64,000 bases of DNA, from assembly GCA_044226035.1 (NCBI GenBank), contig JBGAHT010000004.1:9523-73522 (forward strand). The letters run 5' to 3'. Made by a program: the position numbers and the translations under genes. This DNA is from Pseudoluteimonas sp044226035 (GTDB lineage Bacteria > Pseudomonadota > Gammaproteobacteria > Xanthomonadales > Xanthomonadaceae). The notes beneath the pieces were generated by a model. The model had not been told where the DNA came from. It saw nothing but the letters and a program-made list of their open reading frames with translations, and searched no databases. Shown here piece after piece: positions 9,743 to 20,326 of the stretch. Position 1 is the stretch's first letter; every line of letters begins with the position of its first letter.

Positions 9743-10794
9743 GCCGCGGTCCCGATGCGTTCGAGGCGATAGCTGCCGTCGAGCACGCGCCGCACCCAGT
9801 CCTGGTTCGCGAGGTACCAGTCCACGGTTTCGGCGATGCCGCGTTCGAAGGTGTATCCCGGCTCCCAGCCCAGCTCGTCGCGCAATTTCGACGCGTCGAT
9901 CGCGTAACGGCGGTCGTGGCCGGGGCGGTCGGCGACGAACGCGATCTGCGATTCGCGCGGCTTGCCGTCGGCGCGCGGGCGGCGCTGGTCGAGCAGCGCG
10001 CAGATCGCCTTCACCACCTCGATGTTCTGCATCTCGGCGTTGCCGCCGACGTTGTAGGTCTCGCCGACGCGGCCCTTCGCGAGCACCGCGCGGATCGCCG
10101 CGCAGTGGTCGCGCACGAACAGCCAGTCGCGCACCTGCCTGCCGTCGCCGTACACCGGCAGCGGTTCGCCGGCCAGCGCCTTCGCGATGACCAGCGGGAT
10201 GAGTTTTTCCGGGAAGTGGTACGGGCCGTAGTTGTTGCTGCAGTTGGTGGTCAGCACCGGCAGCCCGTAGGTGTGGTGGAAGGCGCGCACCAGGTGGTCG
10301 GAGGCGGCCTTGGACGCGGAATACGGCGAATTCGGCGCGTAGGGCGTGTCCTCGGTGAACTTGCCGGTGTCGCCGAGCGAGCCGTAGACCTCGTCGGTGG
10401 AGACGTGCAGGAAGCGGAAGTCCCGCTTCGCTTCGCCTTCGAGCGACTTCCAGTGGTCGCGCACCGCCTCGAGCAGCGCCAGCGTGCCCACGACATTGGT
10501 CTGGATGAACGCGGCCGGGCCGTCGATGGAGCGGTCGACGTGGCTTTCCGCGGCGAAGTTCACCACCGCGTCCGGGCGATGTTCGGCCAGCAGCCTCGCG
10601 ACGAGTTCGCGGTCGCCGATGTCGCCGTGCACGAACACGTGGTCCGGGTTGCCGTCCAGCGACGCGAGCGTGTCGCGGTTGCCGGCGTAGGTCAGCGCGT
10701 CCAGGTTCACCACCCGGATGCCGTCGCCGACCGCGCCCAGCACGAAGTTCCCGCCGATGAAACCGGCTCCGCCGGTGACCAACCACGTAGGCAC
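9739..10794 (-). CDS. rfbB: dTDP-glucose 4,6-dehydratase
   Basis: 351 residues, first gene of the rfbBACD operon. An extended short-chain dehydrogenase with the NAD-binding TGGAGFIGGNF motif at the N-terminus, the HVSTDEVYGSLG segment and the catalytic Tyr158-xxx-Lys162 pair. The start is GTG with GAGGGAG about 8 bases upstream. No in-frame ATG fits better, and family members begin at this point. All four rfb genes overlap by exactly 4 bp, so the cassette should be translated as a unit. Confidence 0.95.
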   Translation of the reverse strand: MPTWLVTGGAGFIGGNFVLGAVGDGIRVVNLDALTYAGNRDTLASLDGNPDHVFVHGDIGDRELVARLLAEHRPDAVVNFAAESHVDRSIDGPAAFIQTNVVGTLALLEAVRDHWKSLEGEAKRDFRFLHVSTDEVYGSLGDTGKFTEDTPYAPNSPYSASKAASDHLVRAFHHTYGLPVLTTNCSNNYGPYHFPEKLIPLVIAKALAGEPLPVYGDGRQVRDWLFVRDHCAAIRAVLAKGRVGETYNVGGNAEMQNIEVVKAICALLDQRRPRADGKPRESQIAFVADRPGHDRRYAIDASKLRDELGWEPGYTFERGIAETVDWYLANQDWVRRVLDGSYRLERIGTAA

Positions 10795-10827
10795 TGTGCA
10801 ACTCCCTCGATTCCTGCGCGGGCCGTC

Positions 10828-10850
10828 GCCCGCCAAAACACACGGCGGGC
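10828..10850 (-). terminator. weak hairpin between ssb and rfbB
   Basis: GCCCGCC and GGCGGGC arms of 7 bp around a 9-nt loop, in the 83-bp gap between ssb and rfbB. There is no T-run on either strand, so it is only a possible attenuator or terminator. Confidence 0.25.
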
Positions 10851-10877
10851 CGAAGCCCGCCCCGGTGCCGCCTGGCC

Positions 10878-11369
10878 TCAGAACGGGATGTCGTCGTCGA
10901 ACGGCACGTCGTCGAAGCCCGCCGCCGGCGCGGGCGCGGAACCGCGCGCGGCCGGTTCGCGGCGCTGGGCCGGGGCCGGGCGCGAACCGCGTTCGTAACC
11001 GCCGCCACCGCCCTGGCCGCCTTCGCCGCCGCCGCGGCCGCCGAGCATCTGCATCTCGTTGGCGATGATGTCGGTGCTGTAGCGCTCGACGCCGTTCTTG
11101 TCGGTGTACTTGTCGGTGCGCAGCGAGCCCTCGATGTAGACCTGCGAACCCTTGCGCAGGTAGTCGCCGGCGATCTCGGCGAGGCGGCCGAAGAACTTCA
11201 CCCGGTGCCACTCGGTGCGTTCCTGCGCCTGCCCGGTCTGCTTGTCCTTCCACTGCTCGGAGGTCGCGACCGAGATGGTCGTGATCGTGGTCCCGCCCTG
11301 GGTCGCCTTCACGTCCGGGTCGTTGCCGAGGTTGCCGACCAGGATCACCTTGTTGATGCCGCGTGCCAT
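10878..11369 (-). CDS. ssb: single-stranded DNA-binding protein
   Basis: 163 residues. N-terminal OB fold (MARGINKVILVGNLGNDPD), then a Gly/Arg/Pro-rich linker and the acidic tip DDVPFDDDIPF that recruits repair and replication partners. The ATG at 11369 is chosen over the in-frame ATG two codons upstream, because AAGGA lies 6 bases before it but abuts the earlier one. Length is close to other xanthomonad SSBs. It is transcribed towards rfbBACD, separated by 83 bp. Confidence 0.96.
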   Translation of the reverse strand: MARGINKVILVGNLGNDPDVKATQGGTTITTISVATSEQWKDKQTGQAQERTEWHRVKFFGRLAEIAGDYLRKGSQVYIEGSLRTDKYTDKNGVERYSTDIIANEMQMLGGRGGGEGGQGGGGGYERGSRPAPAQRREPAARGSAPAPAAGFDDVPFDDDIPF

Positions 11370-11471
11370 GTGCATTCCTTATGTGCCGTCCGGATGCGGA
11401 CGACAGGCATTCGATTATAGCGGCCGCCCCCGCGGCACCGGCCGACGCCGCGCCGGACGGCCGGAAAACCC

Positions 11472-11500
11472 TGAATCGCGCCTCCGCCGCGGCCTATAAT
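11472..11500 (+). promoter_or_regulatory. candidate sigma-70 promoter for the polyprenyl synthase
   Basis: A perfect TATAAT at 11495-11500 lies 26 bases before the gene start. A poor -35 (TGAATC, 11472-11477) is 17 bp upstream. Confidence 0.5.
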
Positions 11501-11526
11501 CGCGCTTTCGCATCAATGGCTTGCCG

Positions 11527-12525
11527 ATGGATTCGACCGCCGGACCGCGCACCCCGCCCGACCTCGCCTCGATCCAGGCGCTGGCGCGCGCGGACATGGA
11601 CGCGGTGGATGCGCTGATCCGGCGCCGGCTCGCCTCCGACGTGGCGCTGGTGAACCAGGTCGCCGAATACATCATCGGCGCCGGCGGCAAGCGCCTGCGG
11701 CCGATGCTGCTGTTGCTCGCCGCGCGCGCGCTCGGCCACCGCGGGCCGGACGCGCACCAGCTCGCGGCGGTGGTGGAATTCATCCACACCGCGACCCTGC
11801 TGCACGACGACGTGGTCGACGAATCCGACCTGCGCCGCGGCCGCCGCACCGCCAACGCGGTGTTCGGCAACGCGGCCAGCGTGCTGGTCGGCGATTTCCT
11901 GTATTCGCGCGGCTTCCAGCTGATGGTCGAACTCGACCGCATGGAAGTGATGCGGATCCTCGCCGACACCACCAACCAGATCGCCGAGGGCGAGGTGCTG
12001 CAGCTGCTGCACGTGCGCAATCCCGATACCGACGAGGCCGCCTACCTGCGGGTGATCGAGCGCAAGACCGCGGTGCTGTTCGCCGCCGCGACCAAGCTCG
12101 GCGCGATATTGGCCGGTGCAAGCGAAGCCGAGCAAGCTCGGCTCTACAGCTACGGCCTCAACCTGGGCTATGCGTTCCAGATCGCCGACGACGTGCTCGA
12201 CTACGCCGCCGACGCCGACGCGCTGGGCAAGAACCTCGGCGACGACCTCGCCGAAGGCAAGGCCACCTTGCCGCTGATCCACGCGATCGCGCACGGCGAC
12301 GACGTTACGCGAGCGAAGCTGCGCGACGCGGTCGAACACGGCGACGTCGGCGCGATGCCGACGGTCCTCGCCGCGATCCGCGCCAGCGGCGGCCTCGACT
12401 ACAGCCGCGAGCGCGCCCGCGCCTTCGCCGGCGCGGCGATGCACGCGCTCGAGGGATTGCCCGACAACGAGGCGAGCGCCGCGCTGCGCGGGCTGGCCGT
12501 GCATGCGGTCGAGCGCGATCGCTGA
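11527..12525 (+). CDS. ispB: all-trans polyprenyl (octaprenyl-type) diphosphate synthase
   Basis: 332 residues. Condenses FPP with IPP units to make the long prenyl tail of ubiquinone. The first aspartate-rich motif is at Asp94 (LLHDDVVDESDLRRG) and the second at Asp221-Asp225 (QIADDVLDY). The Lys/Arg pocket GGKRLRPML near the N-terminus is intact. Product chain length cannot be fixed by reading. Xanthomonads use ubiquinone-8, so octaprenyl is likely. An ATG start is used. The gene converges with the MFS transporter, leaving only 12 bp between stops. Confidence 0.9.
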   Translation: MDSTAGPRTPPDLASIQALARADMDAVDALIRRRLASDVALVNQVAEYIIGAGGKRLRPMLLLLAARALGHRGPDAHQLAAVVEFIHTATLLHDDVVDESDLRRGRRTANAVFGNAASVLVGDFLYSRGFQLMVELDRMEVMRILADTTNQIAEGEVLQLLHVRNPDTDEAAYLRVIERKTAVLFAAATKLGAILAGASEAEQARLYSYGLNLGYAFQIADDVLDYAADADALGKNLGDDLAEGKATLPLIHAIAHGDDVTRAKLRDAVEHGDVGAMPTVLAAIRASGGLDYSRERARAFAGAAMHALEGLPDNEASAALRGLAVHAVERDR

Positions 12526-12537
12526 ACCCCGCGTTCG

Positions 12538-13824
12538 TCAGGCGCGGCCGCGGCGCCTGGCCGGCGCGGTTTCCGGCAGCAACGCGACCGCGACCAGGCC
12601 CACCAGCGCGCCGCCGATCATGTACCACGCCGGCGCCAGCGGATTGCCGGTGGCGTGCGTGAGCCAGCCGACCACGAACTGGGTCGACCCGCCGAACACC
12701 GAAATCGCCAGCGCGTAGATCAGCGACAACCCGCCCGAACGCCGCTGCGGCGGCAGCGATTCGGTGATCGACACCAGGAAGACCGCGGTCGACAGCGTCG
12801 CCGCGATCGCGAGCGTCGCCGACACCGCGAACAGGACCGGCGCGGTGCGCGCGCGTTCGAGCAGCCAGAAGCACGGGAAGATCGCCAGCAACAGCACGGC
12901 CAGCGGCGCCAGCATCACCGGCTTGCGCCCGAAGCGGTCGGAGAGCCAGCCGCCGAGCGGATCGCAGCACACGCCGCACAGGCCGACGATCGCGGTCGCG
13001 CCCAGCGCGAGCTTCGAGGGCATGCCCAGGGTCGTGCCGGCGTAGGTGGTGAGGTAATCGAGGATGTAGTTGGTGGTGGTCGCCGCGGCCAGCATCGCGA
13101 AGCCGAGCACCGCGATGCGGCCGATGCCGGCGCGCGGCTGCGCTTCCGGGGCCCGGGTCGCGGCGTGCAGCGTCTCGCCGAGCGTGCGGCGCAGGTACAG
13201 CCCGAACGGCACGATCACCGCGCCGGCCAGCAGCGCCACGCGCCAGCCCCAGGCATCGAGTTCCGGTTCGCTGAGCGCATGCGCCAGCACCACGCCGACC
13301 GTGCCCGCGGCCAACGTCGCCGCATCCGCGCTCATCGACTGCAGCGAGATGTACAGGCCGCGGCGATGCACCGGCGCGGCTTCCATCATGAACGCGGTGC
13401 TCGGCCCGACCTCGCCGCCGAGCGCGAAGCCCTGCAGCAGCCGGAACGCGATCACCAGGATCGGCGCGAGCACGCCGATCGAGGCGTAGGACGGCGTCAG
13501 CGGCAGCCCGATCGTGGCGATGCCGATCAGCGCGAACGACAGCAGCATCGCCGGCCTGCGCCCGCGCCGGTCGCCCATGCGCCCGATCACCCAGGCGCCG
13601 AGCGGACGGGTCAGGAAGCCCGCGCCGAAGGTGGCGAGCGAGGCGAGCAGGCTGAGGTCGCGTTCGTGCGACGGGAAGAAGGTCCGGCCGATCTGCGCGG
13701 CGAAGAACGCGTAGGTGACGAAGTCGTAGAACTCGAGCGCGTTGCCGGCGCAGACCGCGGCCACGTGGCGCGCGGGCAAGGGCCTGGCGCCGGCCGCAAC
13801 CGCCTCGACCCGGGCTTCGTCCAT
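12538..13824 (-). CDS. MFS transporter, metabolite:H+ symporter (MHS) type
   Basis: 428-residue, 12-helix inner-membrane transporter. The first helix motif GNALEFYDFVTYAFF and the loop 2-3 motif GRMGDRRGRRPAML are typical of the citrate/shikimate/proline-betaine symporter branch (MHS). RLLQGFALGGEVGPSTAFM is the second signature. The start could be ATG 13824 or the GTG two codons earlier. It is flanked by ispB (convergent) and a dienelactone hydrolase-like gene (same strand, 63 bp upstream), which gives no clue to the substrate. Confidence 0.85.
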   Translation of the reverse strand: MDEARVEAVAAGARPLPARHVAAVCAGNALEFYDFVTYAFFAAQIGRTFFPSHERDLSLLASLATFGAGFLTRPLGAWVIGRMGDRRGRRPAMLLSFALIGIATIGLPLTPSYASIGVLAPILVIAFRLLQGFALGGEVGPSTAFMMEAAPVHRRGLYISLQSMSADAATLAAGTVGVVLAHALSEPELDAWGWRVALLAGAVIVPFGLYLRRTLGETLHAATRAPEAQPRAGIGRIAVLGFAMLAAATTTNYILDYLTTYAGTTLGMPSKLALGATAIVGLCGVCCDPLGGWLSDRFGRKPVMLAPLAVLLLAIFPCFWLLERARTAPVLFAVSATLAIAATLSTAVFLVSITESLPPQRRSGGLSLIYALAISVFGGSTQFVVGWLTHATGNPLAPAWYMIGGALVGLVAVALLPETAPARRRGRA

Positions 13825-13887
13825 CCCCACCCCCGCGTGGCGCCGCGCGCCGTCGGCATGCGCGCGATGTTACGCGAGCGGGCGCCC

Positions 13888-14682
13888 TCAGCGCCTGGCC
13901 AGCGCGTAGCCGAAGCGTTCGGCGAAGAACACCCGCATCATCCGCTCGCCGCGGCGCATCGCCAGCTCGTCGTAGACGCAGCCGGGCGGGTTGTGCGCCT
14001 CCGGCAGCGCGAAGCAGTGCACCGCGCCGCTGAAGTTCACGAACTGCCAGTCCACGCCGGCGTCGTTCATTTCCTTTTCGAACGCGGGGATGTCCTTGGC
14101 CACGTAGCCGTCGTCGGCGCCGTTCAACACCAGCAGGCTGGGCTTGAAGTCGCCGCGCACCGCGGGCTTGTCGGTGTCGAGCGCGCCGTGGAAGGTCGCC
14201 ACCGCGGCGAGGTCGGCGCCGCTGCGCGCGAGCTCCAGCACCGTCGCGCCGCCGAAGCAGTAGCCGACCGCGCCGATCCGACGCAGGTCGATGGGCGCGT
14301 TCGCGGCCTGTTCGCGCAGCACCTGCAGCGCCTTGTTCGCGCGCGCGCGCAGCACGCCACGATCGGCGTACAACGCCTTCACCTGCGCCATCGCCTCCTC
14401 GTCGTTCTTCGGACGCACGCCCTTGCCGTACACGTCGGCGAGCAGCACCACGTAATCGCGGCCGGCGATGTGTTCGGCCTTGGCCACGGCGTTGTCGCCG
14501 GCGCCCTTCCAGTCCGGCACCATCAGCACGCCCGGCCGCTTCGCGGTGGTCGCGTCGTCGTAGACCAGGAAGCCGCTGAAGGCCTTTCCGTCCAGCGTCC
14601 AGTCCACCGGTTTGGCCTGCATCTTCGCGAGGACGGGGAAAGCGGCGATCAGCAATGCGATGGCGAAGGCGATTCGGCGCAT
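13888..14682 (-). CDS. exported dienelactone hydrolase family protein
   Basis: 264-residue alpha/beta-hydrolase with a predicted signal peptide (MRRIAFAIALLIAAFPVLAK). The dienelactone-hydrolase triad is present: Cys142 in GYCFGG, Asp190/Asp191 in NGADDGYV and His222 in AVHCFALP. VPDWKG and DVYGKG are family blocks. The classical enzyme hydrolyses dienelactone in chlorocatechol breakdown. Nothing nearby suggests an aromatic pathway and export argues against it, so the substrate is unknown. Confidence 0.85.
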   Translation of the reverse strand: MRRIAFAIALLIAAFPVLAKMQAKPVDWTLDGKAFSGFLVYDDATTAKRPGVLMVPDWKGAGDNAVAKAEHIAGRDYVVLLADVYGKGVRPKNDEEAMAQVKALYADRGVLRARANKALQVLREQAANAPIDLRRIGAVGYCFGGATVLELARSGADLAAVATFHGALDTDKPAVRGDFKPSLLVLNGADDGYVAKDIPAFEKEMNDAGVDWQFVNFSGAVHCFALPEAHNPPGCVYDELAMRRGERMMRVFFAERFGYALARR

Positions 14683-14747
14683 GGCGATGTCCTCGTGGGG
14701 AATGCGGCGAGCCTACGCCGAAGCTGTTGCGCAGGCGTGAAACAGGC

Positions 14748-14827
14748 TGTCTTCCTGAGCGCAGCGAAGGACCTGTTTTGGGATAGCGCGGGAACAGCAG
14801 GTCCTTCGGCTACGCCTCAGGATGACA
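14748..14827. repeat. 80-bp gene-less inverted repeat (CCTGAG/GGACC palindrome family)
   Basis: A left arm beginning TGTCTTCCTGAGCGCAGCG pairs imperfectly with a right arm ending CCTCAGGATGACA. Both arms carry the GGACCTG core next to a short central loop. It sits 2 bp beyond the murD2 stop codon. The same family recurs at 52807-52898 and as the two arms enclosing the GIY-YIG gene at 52929-53385. The orientation here is reversed relative to those copies. Confidence 0.85.
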
Positions 14828-14829
14828 AC

Positions 14830-16285
14830 TCAAAAGATCCCCATGCCCGCGATGCCCGAAATCGCATCCGGATCGAATCCGGCGAGCTCGGCGAACCGGC
14901 GTCCGCGCGCGACGTAATCGCGATACAGGCCGAAGCTGGGCGCGCCGGGCGACAGCAGGATCACGCCGCCGTTCGGCAACGCGGCGCGCGCCAGCGGCAG
15001 CGCCTCGTCGAGATCTCGCGCCTGCGCCAATGCGAACCGCCCCTGCGCCGCCAGCGGCTCGAGCGCTGCGTGGACGCGGTCGCCGTTCTGCCCGGCGACG
15101 TCGTGGCCGAGGGTCACGATGGCCGCGGGCGCGCGGGCGCACATCGCATCGACGAACTCCTGCCACGGCAGGCCGCGGTCGTGGCCGCCGACCAGCACGG
15201 CGACTTCGCGTTCGCGGTACAGCGCGAGCGCGGCGAGCGTGGCGTGCGGCGTGGTGCTGATCGAATCGTCGACGTAGAGGATGCCGTCGCGTTCGCCGAC
15301 CGGCTGCAAGCGGTGCGGCAGCGGATGGAACGACATCGCCCGCGGCGCGAGCGCGGCCGCATCCAGTCCGAAGGCTTCCAGCGCGGTCAATACCGCGCAC
15401 AGGTTGCCGCGGTTGTGGCGGCCGGGCAGCGGCAACGACGCCGTGTCCATCACGAACGCGTCGCCGCGGTGCAGCGCGTCCCCGCGCAGGTGCCAGCCGC
15501 GTTGGTCGCCGTACCAGCGCACTTCGCTGTCCGGCAACGAGAGCGAAGCGAGCGTCGGGTCGGCGGCGTTGAGCACCGCGATGTCGGGCTTCGCCCCGGT
15601 CAGCAGCGCGAGCTTGTCGGCGACGTAGCGCGCTTCGCTGCCGTGCCAGTCGAGGTGTTCGGGATGGATGTTGGTGACGATGGCGATGCCCGGGCGCGCG
15701 CCGGAGGCGGCGACGTCGCGGGTCTGGTAGCTCGACAGCTCGATCGCCCACGCGTCCGCCCGTTCGTCGATCAGCTCCAGCAACGGCAGGCCGATGTTCC
15801 CGGCCAGCGCCGTGCGTAATCCCGCGGCGCGCAGCAGGTGCGCGAGCAGCGCGGTGGTCGTGCTCTTGCCCTTGGTGCCGGTGACGCAGAACGTGCGCGC
15901 CATGGTGCCGTCGCCGGCGTGTTGCGCGAACCACAACGCCGTGCCGCCGAGGAAGCGCGTGCCGCGTTCCGCGGCGAATTGCGCTTCCGGTTTGTAGGGG
16001 CTGATCCCGGGCGACTTGACGACGACATCGAACGCGGACAGCGCCTCGCCCGTCACCGCGGTTTCGACCTGCAGCGCCGGATCTGCAAGCGCGACGGCAT
16101 CGCCCGCTTCGCCGGGCGCGCAGAGCAGCGTCAAAGGCGTAACGAATTGCCCTTCCGAATCCCGAATCCCGAATCCCGAATCCCGTGACATGCGCAGCGC
16201 CGCATACGCCGCGCGCCCTTCGCGCCCCCAGCCCCACAGGGCGACGCGCTTGCCCGCGAGCGAGGCGATGTCAGGCGGCGGAAAC

Positions 16286-16296
<11 letters not shown>
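14830..16296 (-). CDS. murD2: UDP-N-acetylmuramoyl-L-alanine--L-glutamate ligase
   Basis: MurD-type ATP ligase of about 488 residues. In Xanthomonas, MurD2 adds L-Glu (not D-Glu) to UDP-MurNAc-L-Ala, and MurL then epimerises it. The assignment rests on MurD-like motifs (GWGREGRAAY at the N-terminus, ATP loop GTKGKSTTT, IHPEHLDWHGS, SISTTPHAT) together with the adjacent murL. No ATG precedes the N-terminal motif. The start is placed at TTG 16296, overlapping the murL stop, with an in-frame GTG two codons earlier as the alternative. Residues about 38-48 (RDSGFGIRDSE) are encoded by a GGGATTC-type heptamer repeat inserted in frame. Confidence 0.85.
16156..16184 (-). repeat. in-frame GGGATTC heptamer repeat inside murD2
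   Basis: About four direct copies of the heptamer CGAATCC read on the plus strand. They encode the peptide RDSGFGIRDSE just after the N-terminal GxGxxG-like loop of MurD2. Related GATTCGGGAT runs flank the murA-ibaG gap at 62160-62250. Confidence 0.8.
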
Positions 16297-17673
<1,377 letters not shown>

Positions 17674-17677
<4 letters not shown>

Positions 17678-20277
17678 TCGATCATGCCTTTGTCGAGCAG
17701 GTCCTCTGCCGGCAGCGCCCGCAGGTTGTATTCGCTGGCCATGCTGGAACCGTAGGCGCCGGCGTCGGCGACGAGCATGACGTCGCCCGGGGCGGTCGCG
17801 CGCGGCAGGCGCCGATCCTTGCCGAACAGGTCGCTTGATTCGCAGATCGGGCCGACGATGTCGAACATCGCCTCGTCGGCGTCGTCGAGTCGCGACAGGT
17901 TGGCGATGTCGTGCCAGGCCTCGTACAGTGCCGGGCGGATCAGCGCGTTCATGCCGGCGTCGAGTCCGACCCGGCGCACGCCATCCTTTTCGACGACCTG
18001 CGTCGCGTGCGCGAGCAGCACGCCGGCCTCGGCGACGAGGAAGCGGCCCGGTTCGATCGCCAGCTTGAACGCCGGGTGCACGCGCTTCATCTGCGCGAGG
18101 CCTTCGGCCCAGGCGGCGAGGTCGAACGGCTCCTCGTCGGCACGGTAGGGAATCGGCAGCCCGCCGCCGATGTCGATGGTTTCCACGCTGCCGATGCGCC
18201 GCGCGAAACCGGCGAGTTCGTCCAGCATCGCCTTCCAGTGGCCGCCGTTGTCGACGCCGCTGCCCAGGTGCGCGTGCAGGCCGGTGATGGCGATGCCGAG
18301 CGCGCGCGCCGCGTCGACGAATTCGTCCACGCGCTGCGCCGGCAAGCCGAACTTCGCGTCCTTGCCGCCGGTGCTGACCTTCTCGTGGTGGCCGTCGCCG
18401 TAGCCGAGGTCGATGCGCAGCCACAGCGCGCGGCCGCGGAACAGCCGCGGCCAGCGCTGCAGCAGTTCCACGTTGTCGACGGTGACGGTCACGCCGCGCT
18501 CGAACGCGGCGAGGTATTCGTCCACCGGCGCGAAGCTCGGGGTGAACAGCACGCGTTCGGCCGCGAGGTCCGGCAATGTTTCGAACACGCGCTCCAGTTC
18601 GCCCAGCGACACGCATTCCAGGCCGAAGCCTTCGGCGACCAGCGCGCGCAGGATCGCCGGATGCGGGTTCGCCTTGATCGCGTAGTAGCGGCGGTCGATG
18701 GCGTCGATCGCAGACAGCTGCCGCGCGCGTTCGCGCACCGTCGGCAGGTGGTAGGCGTAACGCGGCGTGCCCCGCTGCGCGAGCGCGAGCAGGCGATCGC
18801 GTTCGCCGCGCCACCACGGCGCCGCGCGTCGCGGCGCGCCGTGCAGCAGCGCGCGCCAGCTCGGGCCGAACACGCCGGCGTCGTGCACCGGCATCGCGCC
18901 GCTGCGGATCAGCTCCGCGTGCAGTTGCGGCACCAGTCCGTCGGCGTCGGCCTCGTCGACGACGAAGGTGAGGTTGAGGTCGTTCGACGACTGCGAAATC
19001 AGGTGCACGCGTTCGCGCCCGAACGCGGCCCAGATGTCGGACAGGCGATGCAGCAGCGAACGCATGCCGCGCCCGACCAGGGTGATCGCCGCGCACGGCG
19101 CGATGACCTTGACGCGACAGACCTCGGCGAGGTCTTCCGACAGTTTCGCCAGCACGTCGGTGCTGACCAGGTTGTCGGACGGATCGAGCGAGACGGTGAC
19201 GTTGGTTTCCGAGGAACCGATCAGGTCCACCGACAGGCCGTGGCGCTTGAAACGCTCGAACACGTCGGCGAGGAAGCCGACCTGCTGCCACATGCCGATG
19301 CTTTCCATCGACACCAGCACGATGCCGTTGCGGCGGCTGATCGCCTTCACGCCCGGCACCGCGGCGACGCTGGCGTCGATGCGCGTGCCCGGCAGTTCCG
19401 GGTTCGAGGTATCGAGGATCGCCATCGGCACGCCGGCGTCGCGGCAGGGCGCGATCGAACGTGGATGCAGGACCTTGGCGCCGGTGGTGGCGATTTCCTG
19501 CGCTTCGGCATAGTCGAGGCGCGCGAGCAGGCGCGCGTCCGGCACCTCGCGCGGGTTGGCGCTGAACATGCCGGGCACGTCGGTCCAGATCTCGACGCGC
19601 TTCGCGCCGAGCAATGCGCCGAAATACGCGGCCGAGGTGTCCGAGCCGCCACGGCCGAGGATCGCGGTGCCGCCGTCGTCGTGGCGGGCGATGAAGCCCT
19701 GGGTCAACAGCATTCCCGAGGGTTGCGCGGCGAAGCGCGCGCGCAGCGCGGCGTCGCCCTCGTGCGCGCAGTTCACCGACAGCCGCAGCGCCCAGTCGCT
19801 CTGGTTCGGCATCGCTAGCGCGCGCAGCCAGTCGCGCGCATCGCACCAGCCGAAATCGAGCCCGCGCGCACGCAGGTAGGCGGCGCCGAGCGTCGACGAC
19901 AGCAATTCGCCCTGCGCCAGCACTTCGGCCTGCCAGTCGAGCGGGCGCGAGGCTGCGCGCGGATCGTCGCGCAGCGATTCGAGCGCGCGCAGGCGTTCGC
20001 CCAGCGCGGCGCCAGGATCGAGGCCGAGCTCGGCGCAGAACCCGCGGTGGCGTTCGAGCAGCGCGGCGATGCGGCCGCCGATGTCGTCGCCGTTCGCGAT
20101 CGCCTGCAGTTCGTTGGTCACGCCCGACAGCGCGGACACGACCACCAGCACGCGGCCCTCGCCGGCGCGCGCCGAAGCGATCCGGCCGATCTCGTCCCAG
20201 CGCTCGCGCCTGGACACCGAGGTGCCGCCGAACTTGAGCACGGTCCAGGGAACGTCGGCGGGACGGGCGGGCGGCAT
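17674..20277 (-). CDS. bifunctional aspartate kinase / diaminopimelate decarboxylase
   Basis: 867-residue fusion. The N-terminal half is an aspartokinase (VLKFGGTSVS at residues 13-22, then GRGGSDTSA and ACT-like regulatory repeats around SETNVTVSLDP). The C-terminal half is a PLP-dependent meso-DAP decarboxylase with the cofactor lysine Lys535 in YAIKANPHP, a GGGLPIPY block and Cys812 in CESSD. It joins the first and last steps of the DAP/lysine pathway, a fusion known from xanthomonads. ATG 20277 is preferred because the next upstream ATG (20301) has no ribosome site. It heads an operon with murL and murD2, tying DAP flux to peptidoglycan synthesis. Confidence 0.93.
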
Positions 20278-20326
20278 AGAATCCGGGGACTGCCCGGGCA
20301 TCGGGCGCGAACCGCGATTCTAGTCG

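Noticed and set aside
12655..15819. Open frame of over 1,000 codons on the plus strand
   Set aside because: It runs antisense across the MFS, dienelactone hydrolase and murD2 genes. Its Arg/Gln/His/Asp-rich composition is typical of shadow frames in GC-rich DNA, and it has no recognisable domain.
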